From Myotis daubentonii (Eukaryota; Chordata; Mammalia; Chiroptera; Vespertilionidae), in assembly GCF_963259705.1 (NCBI RefSeq), contig NC_081842.1, positions 91,750,433-91,814,432 of the forward strand: a DNA stretch of 64,000 nucleotides, in the 5' to 3' direction. Shown here piece by piece: positions 34,213 to 47,400 of the stretch. The notes under the pieces are model-generated. The model had not been told where the DNA came from and made no database searches. It was given only the letters and a program-made list of their open reading frames with translations. Made by a program: the position numbers and the translations under genes. Every line of letters starts with the position of its first letter. Position 1 is the first letter of the stretch.

Positions 34213-35562
34213 ATGACTAGAATTATGTAGTCTGGATTCATGTCACTTCTTACGTAAATTGAGATGCTTGGCTAATCTCTCTGAACATGGAAATTATCTG
34301 CAAAATAAAAATTAGGCTAGGTGGTCTCTGTAGTCGTGATGGCTTGCTAGCCATCAAAATTTATACTCCCCCTTCCACATATAAAGAGAATCATTGCTGA
34401 GAACCCACAGGCAATATTTTCAAGCTGCACACCCACAGGCTATAAGCTATATTTTCCATTCCTACATCTAGAAGATATTCCAGCGGAATATAATTATTTA
34501 TATCACCTATGGGCTGAGCTTTAAAGAAGCAAGTGTATTTCTCCATATTTCCTTTACTTTTCTGCTGGATAAATTTAGAGGACTCCAAGGCTCTAAGGGA
34601 GGGTAGAGCCAAGATACGAAAACCTGAACTACAGTGTGGAAGAAAATTACTCACCCATCAGGAACATCTGAACAGTTATTTGAGTGTGATATAAAATTCC
34701 ATGGTGCATAGTAATGAAAATAGTTGAATTTAGTTATTATAATAGCTAGCAATATTCTAAATTTATAATCACCTATGTTTGTTCTAAATATAAAATTTTA
34801 TACCTCATATAAAATTAGTAATTTTTAAAACTTTGAACATAAATTCCTATGTACAAAACAGAAAGCAGTAGAAATGCACTAATTATTTTCAGTTTTTACA
34901 GCCACAACACTAATTCCTAATTAGTTAACACTTTTAATGGCCATGATTTCCAAATGATCTTCATTCTTCAACTTTTTTATTCTTCAGTTGACTCTCAACA
35001 ATATTGTTTCATAGATATTTTTCAATCATATTTAATCCTTTTAAATGGGCTTGATAGAAGTGCCTGACTGATTTCTCAATCTTTGTCAAATATACCTATC
35101 TAAGGTTTATCTTCTAGTGCTCCCCAGTGTAAATCCTCCACTTTAACCAGATAGCTCACCTACACTCTTAAGTCAGCTATGTTTACTCAAGTCCCTGAAG
35201 CTTTACTATTCCCTCCACTAATCTTTTAAGATAGACATAGTGACATTATTTCTTTGAAGACTTCACCACCCCCTTTGTCTAGTTAATATTGATTTCATCT
35301 ATGTACACTTTGGTTCCTAATATTTTATGTTAGGAATGGGAAATGCTTAATTTTTATTGAACTGAATTATGTTTCTGTCATTAGGACAGCCTTTCCCAAT
35401 GATATTATAAACACAAATTCTGAATATTTGCTCAAGAGGGGTTCAGCCTTAAACTGCTAATTAGCCAGATTGCCATAAAAACTTAGAACCACTGGTCCAT
35501 TTCTTTTGAATAGTAAGCTTATATCATTTAATTCTATTTAAAAATGTATTTTTATTTATGTA

Positions 35563-35806
35563 CTAGAGGCCCGGTGCATAAAATTTTGTGCACTGGGGCG
35601 GGGGGGGGGGGGTTGGTCCCTTATCCCTGCACTCTCTCACAGTCCTGGACCCCTTGGGGAATGTCCCCCTTGCTCCTTTCCATCTGCCTGCTTGCTGCTC
35701 CTTAGCAAGCGCACTGACCACCAGGGGGCAGCTCCTGCATTGAGTGTCTGCCTCCTGGGTGTTCAGGGTTTGGTTGATTTGCATATTGGGTTTTCATTAT
35801 ATAGGA
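35563..35806 (-). mobile_element. Short Helitron with CTCF-like motif
   Basis: CTAG at 35563-35566, hairpin GTGCATAAAATTTTGTGCAC, minus-strand start TCCTATATAATGAAAAC at 35806. CCACCAGGGGGCAG is at 35718-35731 on the plus strand, with a decayed inverse (CTGCCTCCTGGGTGTTCAG) near 35748. Octamer at 35777-35784. Confidence 0.93.
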
Positions 35807-36878
35807 TATATAGACTATAATATTATTAAAAGAAGGGTTCATATAATTGGAGGAAATCAAGAGGTTTCTGTTGTTTATAAACATTAATCATGATCAAATT
35901 TTTTTTAAAGCCCTCAAATGCCAAAATGGTGATGGAGTAAGTGGGAGCTACACAGACACTTTCTCAGGACCAAACTGGAAATACAACTAAAATATTGAAA
36001 AACCACCCTGAAAAATCATCTGAAGTCTAGCTGGAGAGAACCCTGATAACCAAGAATAAAAAGCAGAAACTGCATAGAGACTAGTAGGAAGTGTGGAGGT
36101 GTGAAAGGATTGGCCAGGTTCCCACAAATAGCAGCTGAAGTTCTAAAGAGATATCTCAGATGTGGGGGGTTCTCATTGAGAACTCCAGATTCTTAAACCT
36201 GAAGCTGGGCTCGCCGGCTCAGAGGACCAGAACAGAGAAAGGTGTCCACATAACCTCTGGCTGCGAGACTGCTGGAAATGCAGGCACACTCTTAAAGGGC
36301 CAATGCACAAAATTTTGTGAGCAGCCATTCTCAGGAATGGACAGAGGGGGCTCTGGCAGAGGGAGGGCAGAGTGGACTGGAGCTGTGAGAGCAGAAGACA
36401 GGATTGGAATTTCTGGGGGTGGAAGAAGGAGGACATCTGCCCCAGTTTCCTGTGGTGAGATATTCCCTTGCAATGAGACAGGGGCCTCATTTCTACAGGG
36501 GCAGACCTTTGTAATCCAGGTGGTTTTTGCCTGGGGGAAGGCAGTTCCCCCACCCTGTTGGAAGACCAATCAACCTACCCTGTGGTCAATAGCCTGTGGC
36601 AAATCAAGTCTGAGTGCTAATGGGACTGGAGGTTTTGAGACTTTGCCTGATCTCATCGTGGGCCTGGAGCTAGGAAAAGCATACCCTCGTGCACATCTTG
36701 GTACATTCCAAAGGCACCCAACACCAGCAGAGCAAACCACAAGCTCTGGATTGCTAACAGCTCCAAACAGGGTACCCATAGCCAGTCACAAACAGCATCA
36801 GACATTGTCCTGCACTACACATTGGGCCTCTAATAGACCTACCTAGTACACAGACACAAACCCAAACAGGAACGAAGA

Positions 36879-37340
36879 ATGGAGAGACAAAAAAACAAGC
36901 TCCAAACTAAAGAACAAGAGAAATATCCACAAGAAAAGCTACGTGGAATGGAGATAAGAAATTTATTAGACATAGAGTTCAGAATAATGATGGTAAAGAA
37001 GCTCAACAGCATGAGAAAAGATATAATAACTATGAAAAATGATACAGTACTAATAAAGAACACAGTGGAAGGAATACACAGAACATTAGATGAAGCCAAG
37101 AATCAGATCAGTGAATTAGAAGATTAGAAAACAGGGTAGAAAAAAATTACTCAGAGAACCAAAAAGATAAAAAACAAAACATGTAAAAAACAAGAGCACA
37201 GCTTAAGGGAACTGTGGGACAACATGAAACATAAGAGTATTAGCATTATAGGTATGCTAGAAGAGGAAGAAAGGGAGTAAGAGATAGAGAACTTTTTTGA
37301 AGAAATAATGGCAGAAAACTCCGTAACCAAGTGAAGAAAA
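36879..37340 (+). pseudogene. L1 ORF1 remnant
   Basis: The frame MERQKNKLQTKEQEKYPQEK and a following heptad-rich part (DEAKNQISELED) fit the N-terminal and coiled-coil region of L1 ORF1p, an RNA-binding protein. The frame ends at 37127 and the RNA-recognition part is broken and cut off before 37381. Confidence 0.75.
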
Positions 37341-37380
37341 AAGTCACACAGGATCAGGAGGCAGAGAGAATCTGAAGCAA

Positions 37381-38395
37381 GAAAAATGAAAACAGAGGAG
37401 AAACCAAGATGGCGGCATAGGTAAACACTGGAAATTGTTGCCTCCCACAACAACTTCAAAAATACAACTAAAAGACAAAATGGACATCATCCAGAAACAC
37501 AGGAAGGCTGGCTGAGTGGAAATTCTACAACTAGAAGGAAAGAGAAAAGTGCATCGAGACTCAGAGGAGGTGCAGAAGTAAAGTGCAGAGGTATGGGGGC
37601 ACACGTGGAAAGGGCTGGCAACTGAGGACATGGCTGTCATTTTCAATCAGGAGGGAGTCTCAGGCTCCCAAATGCTCTGAACTCCAGTTCCAGACGAGTC
37701 TCTGGTAACCCAGACTCATACGGAGAAAAATTGGACTGTCTGGCAGTGGGTGGAACTCGAGGGTGGCTTTCTCTCAGAGGTGCTTGCAGTAATTACCGCG
37801 GGACACTGACACCTGGGGCCTCTTAGGGCACGGCTGAGGATCAGCCATAGCTGTTTGCTCCACCCTGTTGATTCCTTGAGATCCGTCCCACCCAAGCTGT
37901 GCGCAGAGGCTTTTGCATATGAATGGCCTGGCCCTTTGTAATCTAAAATTACCTAACAAACTGCAGCTGGGTCAGAGAGACCCAGAACATCCAAAAGAAG
38001 GTCCAACGCCCCACAGCAGCTTGCATTGCTTCACAGCTGGGCCTCATCTGGGCACTTCCAAACCCCAAACAAAGAAGAGGAATCTGCAGATCTCTCCGTA
38101 GCTCCTGCTGGGTAGCCTCAGGAAGAGGCTAAATTAGCACCTCCTTAGAGATCCAAGAGCCAGTGTACCCAGTGGTCAGAGTGGGACCATCCAGATTACA
38201 ACTCCTCAGATCCATAAAGGACACACTCAGGGGGCAGACTCAGTAAGTACCAAAGCCCCTCTGAAGCAAGTCTTGCCCCATAAGAGTGTCTCCAGCACAG
38301 AAGTTCTCCCACCATAGACACAGCTGATTCTCACAGCCAATTGGCCTGGAGGTCAATTCCTCCCAGTGATACCTACTACAATCAAGGCTTAACTA
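37381..38395 (+). mobile_element. Second L1 5' UTR-like segment inside the composite
   Basis: It opens with ACCAAGATGGCGGCATAGGT, including a YY1-like CAAGATGGCGGC at 37405-37416, as L1 5' UTRs do. It ends AATCAAGGCTTAACTACAA and goes straight to ORF2-like sequence. It is unlike the segment upstream of ORF1. Confidence 0.7.
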
Positions 38396-38639
38396 CAATG
38401 GATTAAATACTCCAATCAAAAGCCATAGGGTACCTGAATGGATAAAAAAAACATGAATCAATAATATGCTGTCTATAAGAGACCCACATTAAAACAAAAG
38501 ACACAGGATGAGAGTGATGGGATGGAAAAAAAATCATGCAAATGTAAACAAAAAGAAAAAAAGCTGGGTAAGCAATACTCATATTTGACAAAATAGACTT
38601 CAAAATGAAGGCCATAACAAGGGACAATAAAGGTCACTA

Positions 38640-39254
38640 TCTATACTAATAAAACAGAAAGATGCAAATCGACCTTACCTTCATGACGTCCCACAGCCAA
38701 TCAGGAGTGAGTATGCAAATTACCCCAACAAAGATGGTGGGTCAATTTGCATATGCAGGCACCAAGCAGCCTGGGTCCCTGGGGATGGGCGTTCATGGGA
38801 GTCAGGCTGCTCTGAGCCTGTAAGCCTGCGCATAGGCCTGGAATGGCCAGGGTCCCGGAACGCTTTCGGCCACTCTGGGCCTAGGTGCGCAGGCGCCAAG
38901 CAGCTGGAGGCGGGGCAGGAACATTCCCGGGATCCAAGTGCTCTGAGCTGGCGCACGTGCAAGTGGCCAGGGTCAGGGTGGGAATGTCCCCCGCAGTGAG
39001 TGAGCAGGCAGCAGGGCCCTGATTGCCCCTGGCCCTGGCGGCGCAGGGCAAGCAGACCCCCACAGAGAGCAGACACCAGGCCTAGGGTGGCATTAAGCAG
39101 GCATGTCCGCAGAGAGCAGAGAACCATGGGTAGCAGACCTAAGCCATCAGTAGGACATCCCCTGAGGTCTCCCAGATTAGAGATTGCAGGATGGGCTGAG
39201 GGACCCCCTCCCCACACACACCCCATGCACAAATTTCATGCACTGGGCCCCTAG
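38640..39254 (+). mobile_element. Non-autonomous Helitron nested in L1 ORF2
   Basis: Start TCTATACTAATAAAAC after A, end CCCCTAG before T. The hairpin TGCACAAATTTCATGCA has lost part of its pairing. Octamers at 38662-38669 and 38713-38720; an inverse one at 38745-38752. Confidence 0.93.
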
Positions 39255-41064
39255 TATATACTAAAGAGATTGATCCAACAAACCCTGGCAAACATATATG
39301 CACCCAATATGCAGAGATATATATACTAGAGGACTTTAAGGGAAAGATTGACAGCAATACAATAGGGGACTTTAACACCCCACTGACTTTACTGGATAGA
39401 CCTTCCAGACAAAAAATTAACAAAAAAGTAGAGAATCTAAATGACACAGGATCAGATGGATTTAATTGACATTTATGGAACATTTCATCCCAAAGCTGCA
39501 GAATATACATTATTCTCAAGTGCACATGGCTTATTCTAAATGATAGACCATACGTTAGGACAGAAAACAAGTCTCTACAAGTTCAAGAAGATTGAAATTA
39601 TATCAAGCATATTGTAGGATCACAATGATATAAGATTAGAAATGAACTACTGTAAAAACATGAAAAATGTTCAACCACATGGAGGCTAGGTAGCATGTTA
39701 TTAAAAATGAATGGGTTACCAATGAGATCAAAAAAGAAATAAAAATCAAATCTTGGAAACAAATGAAAATGAACACAAAACAACCCAAACTATCAGGGGC
39801 ACAGCAAAAGCAGTCTTGAGAGGGAAGTTAATAGCTCTACAGAGCTAACACAGAAAACAAGAAAAATTAATAATAAACTATTTAACCCTAAACTTAAAGA
39901 ATTAGAAAGAGAACACCAAGAGCCCAGAGTAAGTAGAAGAAAGGAAATAATAAAGATGAGAGCAGAAATAAATGAAATAGAGGCTAAAAAAATAAATAAA
40001 TACAAAAAAATCAATGAAACCAAGAGCTGATTCTTTGAAAAGATAAAAAAAAGATTAATGAACTCTTAGCCAGATTCATCAAGAAACAAAGAGAGAGGAC
40101 CCAAATAAATAAAATCAGAAACAAAAGTGGTGAAGTAACAACTGACATAATAGAAATACAAAGGATTGTAAGGAAATACTATGAACAACTATATGCCAAT
40201 AAGCTGGATAATGTGGAGGAAATGGGTAAATTCCTAAAAAAAATACAATCTTCTAAAACAATCAGGAAGAATCAGAAAACCTGAATAGGTCAATAACAAC
40301 TGATGAAATATAAGAAGTAACCTAAAACTCACAGCAAACAAAAGCCCTGGTCTGGGCGCCTTCACAGGGGAGATTCCCCAAACCTTCAAAAAAGAACTAA
40401 AACCTTGCCTGCTCCAATTATTCCAAAAATTCCAAGAGGAAGGACCACAGCGAAACTCTTTTCATGAGGTCAGCATTATCCTAATTCCAAAAACTAAATA
40501 AAGACACCACAAATAAAGAGAACTACAGGCCAATATCCCTGATGAACATAGATGCTAAAATCCTCAAAAAATATTAGCAAATCAGATCCAGCAATATATT
40601 AAGAAGATCATACACCATGGCCAAGATGGATTTATTCCAAGGATTCAAGTCTGGTACAATATTAACAAATAAATAAAGGTCTTACATCAGATAAACAACT
40701 GAAAACAAAAATCACATGATCATATCAATAGATGCAAAAAAAGCATTCAATAAAATGCAACACACATTTCTGATAAAAACTGTCATCAAAGTGGGAATAG
40801 AGGGAGCATATCTCAACATAATAAAGACCTTATATGACAGACCTACAGCCAACATCATACTCAATGGGCAAAAACTAAAACCATTTCCCCTAAAAACAGG
40901 AACAAGACAGGTATGTCTGTTTTTACCACTCTTATTCAACATAGTATTGGAAATCCTAGCCACAGTGATCATACAAGAATAAGAAATAAACATATCCAAA
41001 TTGGAAAGGATGAAGTAAAACACGCCTTATTCACAGATGACATGATATTGTGAATACCCAAAAG

Positions 41065-41269
41065 CAGGGGTCCTCAAACTTTTTAAACAGGGGGCCAGTT
41101 CACTGTCCCTCAGACCATTGGAGGGCTGGACTATAGTTTAAAAAAAAACTATGAACAAATTCCTATGCACACTGCACATATCTTATTTTGAAGTAAAAAA
41201 AACAAAACAGGAACAAATACAATATTTGTATTTGCATGTGGTTCGCGAGCCATAGTTTGAGGACCCCTG
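41065..41269. mobile_element. hAT-type MITE in L1 ORF2
   Basis: The ends CAGGGGTCCTCAAACTTT and GTTTGAGGACCCCTG are inverted repeats. Flanking octamers CCCAAAAG (41057-41064) and CCCTAAAG (41270-41277) agree at 7 of 8 positions, the hAT target size. No transposase sequence is present. Confidence 0.9.
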
Positions 41270-42101
41270 CCCTAAAGGCTACACCAAAAAACTACAGAAT
41301 TTAATAAAGGAAATATGGCAATGTAGCAGGATACAAAATTAACACCCAGAAATTGATGGCATTTTTATACACCAATAATGAATTCTCAGAAAGAGAAACT
41401 AAAAAACAATTCCATTTACCATTGCAACAAAAACATTAAGATACTTAGAAATAAACTTAATGAAGGAAGAAAAATTTGTATTCATAAAACTATAGGACTT
41501 TGGAAAAAGAGATAGAGGAATATATAAACAAGTAGAAGAATATACTGTGTTCTTGGATTGGTAGAATTAACATCATTAAAATGTCCATAGTACCCAAAGC
41601 AATCTACTGATTCAATGCAACCACTATCAAAATACCAATGGCGTATTTCATAGAGCTAGAACAAATGCTTGAAAAATATTTATGGAACCAAAAAAGACCC
41701 CAATAGCTATAGCAATCTTGTCAAAAAAGAACAAAGTTGGAGGGGTCACAATACCAGATATCAAGGTATACTCCAAAGCTACCATAATTAAAACAGCCTG
41801 GTACCGGTACAAAAACAGGCATATAGATTAATGCAACATAATCAAGACCCCAGAAATCAACCCAAGCCATTACCCTCAATTTATATTTGATTAAGGAGTC
41901 AAGAACATACAGTGGAGTTAAGACAGTCTCTTCAATAAATGGTGTTGGGAAAATCTGGCTGGTACATGTAAAAAAACTAGACCACCAATTTTCACCATAC
42001 ATAAGAATAAACTCAAAATGGATAAAAGACTTAAATGCAAGCCATGAAACCTTAAATATCCAAGAAGAAACCATAGGTAGCTAAATCTCAGACATCTCTC
42101 A

Positions 42102-42821
42102 TCCTATCTAATAAAAGAGTGATATGCAAATTGACCATCACTCCAACACACAAGATGGCCACCCCCATGTGTTCAAAGATGGCCACCCCCATGTGGACAC
42201 AAATGGCCAGCAGGAGAGGGCAATTGTGGGTGATCAGGCCAGCAGGGGAAGGCAGCTGGGAGGGATCAGGCCTACAGGGAAGGGAAGTTGTGGGGGACCA
42301 GGCCTGCAAGGGAGGGCAGTTAGGGGTAATCAGGCTGGCAGGGGAGGGAAGTTAGGGGCAATCGAGCTGGCAGGGGAGGGTAGTTAGGGGCAATCAGGCT
42401 GGCAAGGGAGAGCAGTTTGGGGTGACTGGGCCAGCAGGGGAGGGCAGTTGGGGGTGACCAGGCCTGCAGGGCAGGACAGTTAAAGGTGACCAGGATGGCA
42501 AGGGAGGGCAGTTAGGGGTGACTGGGGTTGAAGGGGAACAGTTACGCATTGATCAGGCTGGCAGGGGAATGGTTAGGGGGTGATCAGGCTGGCAGGCAGA
42601 AATGGTTAGGGGCAATCAGGCAGGCAGGCAGTCAAGTGGTTGGGAGCCAGCAGTCCTGGATTGTGAGAGGGACATCTGACTGCCCGTTTAAGCCCAATCC
42701 CACCAGGCCTAAATGGGCAGTTGGACATACCTTGAGGGGTCCCAGATTGGAGAGGGTGCAGGCTGGGCTGAGGGATACACACATTCCCCCCATGCATGAA
42801 TTTCATGCACCAGGACTCTAG
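42102..42821 (+). mobile_element. Non-autonomous Helitron with ~32-bp minisatellite
   Basis: Start TCCTATCTAATAAAAGAG after A, end ACTCTAG before T, hairpin CATGCATGAATTTCATGCA. The array of AGTTAGGGGCAATCAGGCTG-like units fills most of the body. Same family as 46982-47343 and the minus-strand 13327-13877. Confidence 0.95.
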
Positions 42822-42870
42822 TAGCAACATATATATTGATACAGCTCCTAAGGCAAAATAAACTAAGGAG

Positions 42871-43121
42871 AAAATAAACAAATGGACCGAAACCGGTTTG
42901 GCTCAGTGGATAGAGCATCAGCCTGCGGACTGAAAGGTCCCAGGTTCGATTCCGGTCAAGGGCATGTACCTGGGTTGCGGGCATATCCCCAGTGGGAGAT
43001 GTGGAGGAGGCAGCTGATCGATGTTTCTCTCTCATTGATGTTTCTAACTATCTCTCTCTCCCTTCCTCTCTGTAAAAAATCAATAAAATATATAAAAAAA
43101 TAAAATAAAATAAACAAATGG
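42871..43121 (+). mobile_element. VES SINE with 15-bp target duplication in L1
   Basis: AAAATAAACAAATGG at 42871-42885 and 43107-43121 flank a VES copy with CCGGTTTGGCTCAGTGGATA and GGTTCGATTCCGGTCAAGGG. Removing it restores continuous L1 sequence. Confidence 0.95.
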
Positions 43122-44190
43122 GACTACATCTAAATAAAAGCTTCTGCACAGCAAAAGAAACCATCAACAATATGACAAGGGAGCCCACTATATGGGAGAA
43201 CATATTTGTCAATGATACATCTGATAGTGTTAATATCCAAAATATGTAAGGAACTCATACAACTTAACAAAATTAAGACAAACAATCCAATTAAAAAATG
43301 GACAAAGGATCTAATAGACAATTCTCCAAAGTGAACATACAGATGGCCAAGAGAGAAATGAAAACATGCTCAAAGTCACAGATTATTAGAGAGATGCAAA
43401 TTAAACCAATAATCAGGTATCACCTCACACCTGTCAGAAATGCTACCATCAACAAATCAACAAATGACAAGTACTGGCGAGGATGTGGAGAAAAGGGAAC
43501 CCTAGTACATTGCTGCTGGGAATTCAGACTGGTACAGACATTATGGAAAACAATATAAAGTTTCCTCAAAAAATGTAATATGGAACTACATTTGACCCAG
43601 TGATCTCAATTCTAGGAATATATCCTAAGAGACCTGAAATACCAATCAGAAAGTATTTATGCACCCATATGTCCATAGCAACACAATTTACTATAGCTAA
43701 GATCTGGAAACAGCCCAAGTGCCCATCAGTAGATGAGTGGATAAAAAAACCGTGGTACATTTACACCATGGAATACTATGCAGCTGTAAAAAAGGAGGAT
43801 CTCTTACCCTTTGAAACAGGATGGAGGGACCTGGGCAGTATTATTCTAAGTGAAATAAGCCAATCAGATGAAGAAAGGTATCATACAATCTTAGTCATAT
43901 ATAGAATCTAATGAAAAAAAATAAACTTGAAAAAAATACATCCAGAGACATAGAAGCAAGGAACAGACTGTGGAATCTCAGTGGGAAGGTAGGGGAGGGT
44001 GGGTGGGAAGATATCATCCAGGAACTTGTATGCATTTATGCATAACCCCTGGATATAAACAATAAGGTGGTGTAGGCCTGGGGTGAAGGCAGGGGTGGGC
44101 TAGAAGGGGTTAATGGAGGAAAAAAGGAGACATATGTAATGTGTTCAACACTAAATATTTAATTTTAAAATAATAAATAAATAAATAGAA

Positions 44191-45060
44191 CCTCCCTATC
44201 TGAAAACAAAGAAAAAAACCATAAAATTTCAAATATTCAAATACATCTCTAATAATAATATCTTTGAAACAGTGATCAAGAAACAAACAAGCCTGGCATC
44301 AGTGGCTAGGGTATGTTAAGTACTCTGTACTCTGCTAATCACCAATAATAAAGGAAAACATTTAAGGTTTTTAATTAGAGACAACATATTTGTGAAAAAA
44401 ATTCTGTTAAAGTGAAACGTTGTAGAAAAAAAATGTGTTTTTTTTTTTTTAGTTTCATTCAATTTAGCACAAAATTATTGAAACAGAGAAGTCAGAGAAG
44501 AGGGAAATTATGGTGGTAGCCTAATACTGATTGGCTGATTGGATTATCTACCTACTTAATTTAGGGAGTAAGGCAGGTGATCTTTAAATAAGTTAAAGCA
44601 TAAGCCAAACATTATCATTCCTAAAATGTTGATGGCAACAATAATGTTAAATAAAAATATTTGGATGGTAAATATTAAATAAAAAGAAGCAATAAAAAAG
44701 GTAACTTTACGTGCTTAGAAAATTTTGTCAGGTATACACAACAAAAACATTAATATAAAGTTCCATATTTTCCATCAATGGCATCATGACAAGGCAGTGT
44801 TTATTTCTATAAAATAATCTTCAATAATCTGAAAAAGAATTATTACTATTATTTAATTCTTAAATTCCTTAAAATTTATTTATAGGGGTAATGACTGCAA
44901 GATTTGCTAAGAGTTTAAAATTATGGATAATCAATATATAGGAAAACAACTAAGCACTATAAAATTATTCATTTTTATAGAGGTAAAATACAAATGTCAA
45001 GAATGTTGTCCATTAAATTTTTAAATATTTAATATAATATTGAAATAAAAAAGCTGTTGC
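44191..45060. other. No recognisable gene or element
   Basis: AT-rich; a short SINE-like trace near 44290 is too weak to call. Confidence 0.45.
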
Positions 45061-45061
45061 C

Positions 45062-45250
45062 CGACCAGCATGGCTCAGTGGTTGAGTGCCAACCTATGAA
45101 CCAGGAGGTCACAATTCTATTCCCTGTCAGGGTACATGCCAGGTTGTGGGCTCGGTCCCCAATGTGGGGCATGCAGGAGTCAGCTGATCAATAATTCTTT
45201 CTCATCATTGATATTTCCATTTATCTCTCTCTCTTCCTCTCTGAAACCAA

Positions 45251-45307
<57 letters not shown>

Positions 45308-45310
45308 ATA
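45062..45310 (+). mobile_element. VES SINE with (AAAT)n tail
   Basis: Head CAGCATGGCTCAGTGGTTGA, then CCTGTCAGGGTACATGCC and GGGCTCGGTCCCC; a tail of (AAAT)n runs from about 45252 to 45310. Confidence 0.92.
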
Positions 45311-46121
45311 CTGTTACAAACATTTTACATTCAAGTATAAAGCAAATAATACAATTGGTTCTGTGAAAGTTTGAATTTTTTGGAGCAAAATTTTTCAAAT
45401 ATTTGGAATTTACTGAATAACTAGTCTCCATGATTTGCATCAAAAGCTATTCAATAGTTAAGATTTTTCTCTTCTAAACATTTACAGAAATGCCAACAGC
45501 AGATAAACAAAGGTATAAACATAGATTATTTAATATTTATCTTCTCAGTCAAGTTCAAGTGTTCTGTCAATTAGAACTTAAACTAAATCAAGACATCTGC
45601 ATAATGTGTTCTTATCAGTGCTGTAAGAGGAATCAGAGTTGATAAACAGATTCTGGAACAGAGTGGCAGGCTAAAAATGAGTTATGCTTCCAGGTGGCAT
45701 GTTGAACATTGGGCTTAAATTGGGAAATATCAGAAGTGTTTTAGTACACAAGTGATTATGATAATTAAAAAAATAAATCGTTTAGCATTAGAAGGGTTAT
45801 TTGTGATAACATGGCCAGAATCAGGCCAGTAACTTGAAATACAGACAATATACATAGTGAAATATTCATTTCTTTCTCAATGGCCTCCTTCAGACCCTCT
45901 CTTGTTCAGAAAGCTATAGGATTGGAGGTGTGGGGAAGACCTTTCAAAATTAACTAGCCCGTCCAAGAAGCTTGGCAATTCCCATTGCTTGCCAGTCATT
46001 CTAATTCCCTAGAACTGGCAGAGAGCCAGAGCAGCTGGTCAAGAAAGCTATTGAATAGGCACTTCTCTAGCTGTTGCAGCTGCTGAGAACAAACCTAGGC
46101 TATTTACCTGGCCCCAGTGGG

Positions 46122-46154
<33 letters not shown>

Positions 46155-46739
46155 CTCATCCACCTGGCCAACCACAAACCAAACAATCCTAGCCTTCTTT
46201 TCAAGTATGCAAGACTTTTCTAATATTCTGAAAAAAATAATAACACCCTGAAAATATTTCATATTCAGGGAATACCTCTATAAATCATGAGGGTCAAGCA
46301 TAATTATGAGATGGACCATTTGGAAGGATCAGATCATTATGTACATAGGTAGGAAGGGGATTTATGGAAGGTAATATCTATCAGAGCATATCTTCAGTGT
46401 GATTATGGGCATTCATCTGGAGGGATAGGGGTCAGCACACCCCATTGATCTTTGCTTTCTGAATTACATTAGTCCTGGGGTCAGCTTCTGTACTATCTGG
46501 ACTATTAATGTTATTGTGCTGTGATAAATCTCTGACAGTCAGGGAAAAAGCTAATTTGAGATCAGCATAGTTATTACCCTTACTTCCATTACTCCTATTG
46601 TACTGGCCTTGAAAGTCTTTCTCCTAAAATATATATAACTTCAAGGTTACTGTAAGCTTTTATGATCCTTATGCCTTGCACCGTCACAAAGTTATAAGAA
46701 ATTTATTTTATTTAGGGTAACATTCTATAACTTGCTTTT
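45311..46739. other. No gene; (CT)n at 46121-46152
   Basis: Unique-looking AT-rich sequence with a short CT microsatellite. Confidence 0.45.
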
Positions 46740-46960
46740 TCTGTTTTTTCCATCCAACCTTCTGTTTAAAAGCCTACCTATGTTGGTTTATGTAAAATCT
46801 AGTTTACTGCTTTTAAATCCCCTGTGGTATTCCATTGCATAAATAAATCACAACTTATATCTCTATTTCACTACTCATGGAGACGTTTGGATTAGTTCCA
46901 ATTTTCCATTTCTGTAAACAATATCTTAGGGCTTATGCTATAGATGTTTTCTTCCCTACA
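46740..46960 (-). mobile_element. Old L1 fragment
   Basis: TGTGGTATTCCATTGCATAA, then a region like TCACTACTCATGGAGACGTT and GTAAACAATATCTTAGGGC, is reversed L1 ORF2 C-terminal text of an old family. Confidence 0.6.
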
Positions 46961-46981
46961 GGTGAGAGAATTTCAGTAGGA

Positions 46982-47343
46982 TCCCATATAATAACGAGGT
47001 AATATGCAAATTGACCATCATGCCCTTGCACAAGATGGCTGCCCCCATGTGGTCACAAGATGGCCTCCACACGATGGCCAGCAGGGGAGGGCAGTTGGGG
47101 GTGACCAGGCCTGCAAGGGAGGGCAGTTTGGGGGGACTAGGCTGGCAGGGGAGCAGTTAGGTGTCGATCAGGCTGGCAGGGGAGTGGTTAGGGACAATCA
47201 GGCAGGTTAGGGATTGGGAGCCAGCAGTCCTGGATTGTGAGAGGGATGACTGACTGCCCCTGAGGGGTCCCAGATTGGAGAGGGTGCAGGATGGGCTGAG
47301 GGACACTCCCTCAGTGCATGAATTTCATGCACTGGGCCTCTAG
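46982..47343 (+). mobile_element. Non-autonomous Helitron followed by a 5'-end stub
   Basis: Start TCCCATATAATAACGAG after A, end CCTCTAG. The 3' hairpin AGTGCATGAATTTCATGCACT is nearly a perfect palindrome. Octamer at 47004-47011; three or four minisatellite units. Directly after CTAG lies TATCTAATAAAAGTGTAATG, which looks like the first 20 bases of another Helitron and then stops. Confidence 0.93.
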
Positions 47344-47400
47344 TATCTAATAAAAGTGTAATGGCTGTATTACATAAAATGCATGTATTCAATTAGCCTA

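Larger units (their letters stand above)
38396..43911 (+). pseudogene. L1 ORF2, multiply broken and interrupted
   Basis: The endonuclease part is recognisable around 39370-39580 (GDFNTPLT-like, then IYGTFHPKAAEYT). Reverse transcriptase text includes FTDD (41030-41041) in place of the usual FADD. The C-terminal part (43600-43911) has [17 protein letters not shown] and [13 protein letters not shown]. Two residues of the cysteine motif are changed near 43473-43530. Frameshifts and four transposon insertions rule out function. Confidence 0.85.
35925..44190 (+). mobile_element. Composite, dead L1 with four later insertions
   Basis: A 5' UTR-like part (35925-36840) and ORF1 remnant are followed by a second, different 5' UTR-like part (37381-38395), then ORF2 and a 3' UTR ending in an A/TAAA-rich tail near 44190. 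Later insertions are a Helitron (38640-39254), a hAT MITE (41065-41269), a Helitron (42102-42821) and a VES (42886-43106). Their targets are all L1 text, so the L1 is the oldest. Confidence 0.9.

Noticed and set aside
36160..36846. A 228-codon open frame on the plus strand
   Set aside because: It sits in the 5' UTR-like part of the composite L1, has no start context or domain that I recognise, and overlaps long frames on the other strand.
38720..39232. A 170-codon minus-strand open frame
   Set aside because: It is wholly inside a GC-rich Helitron body and has no recognisable domain.
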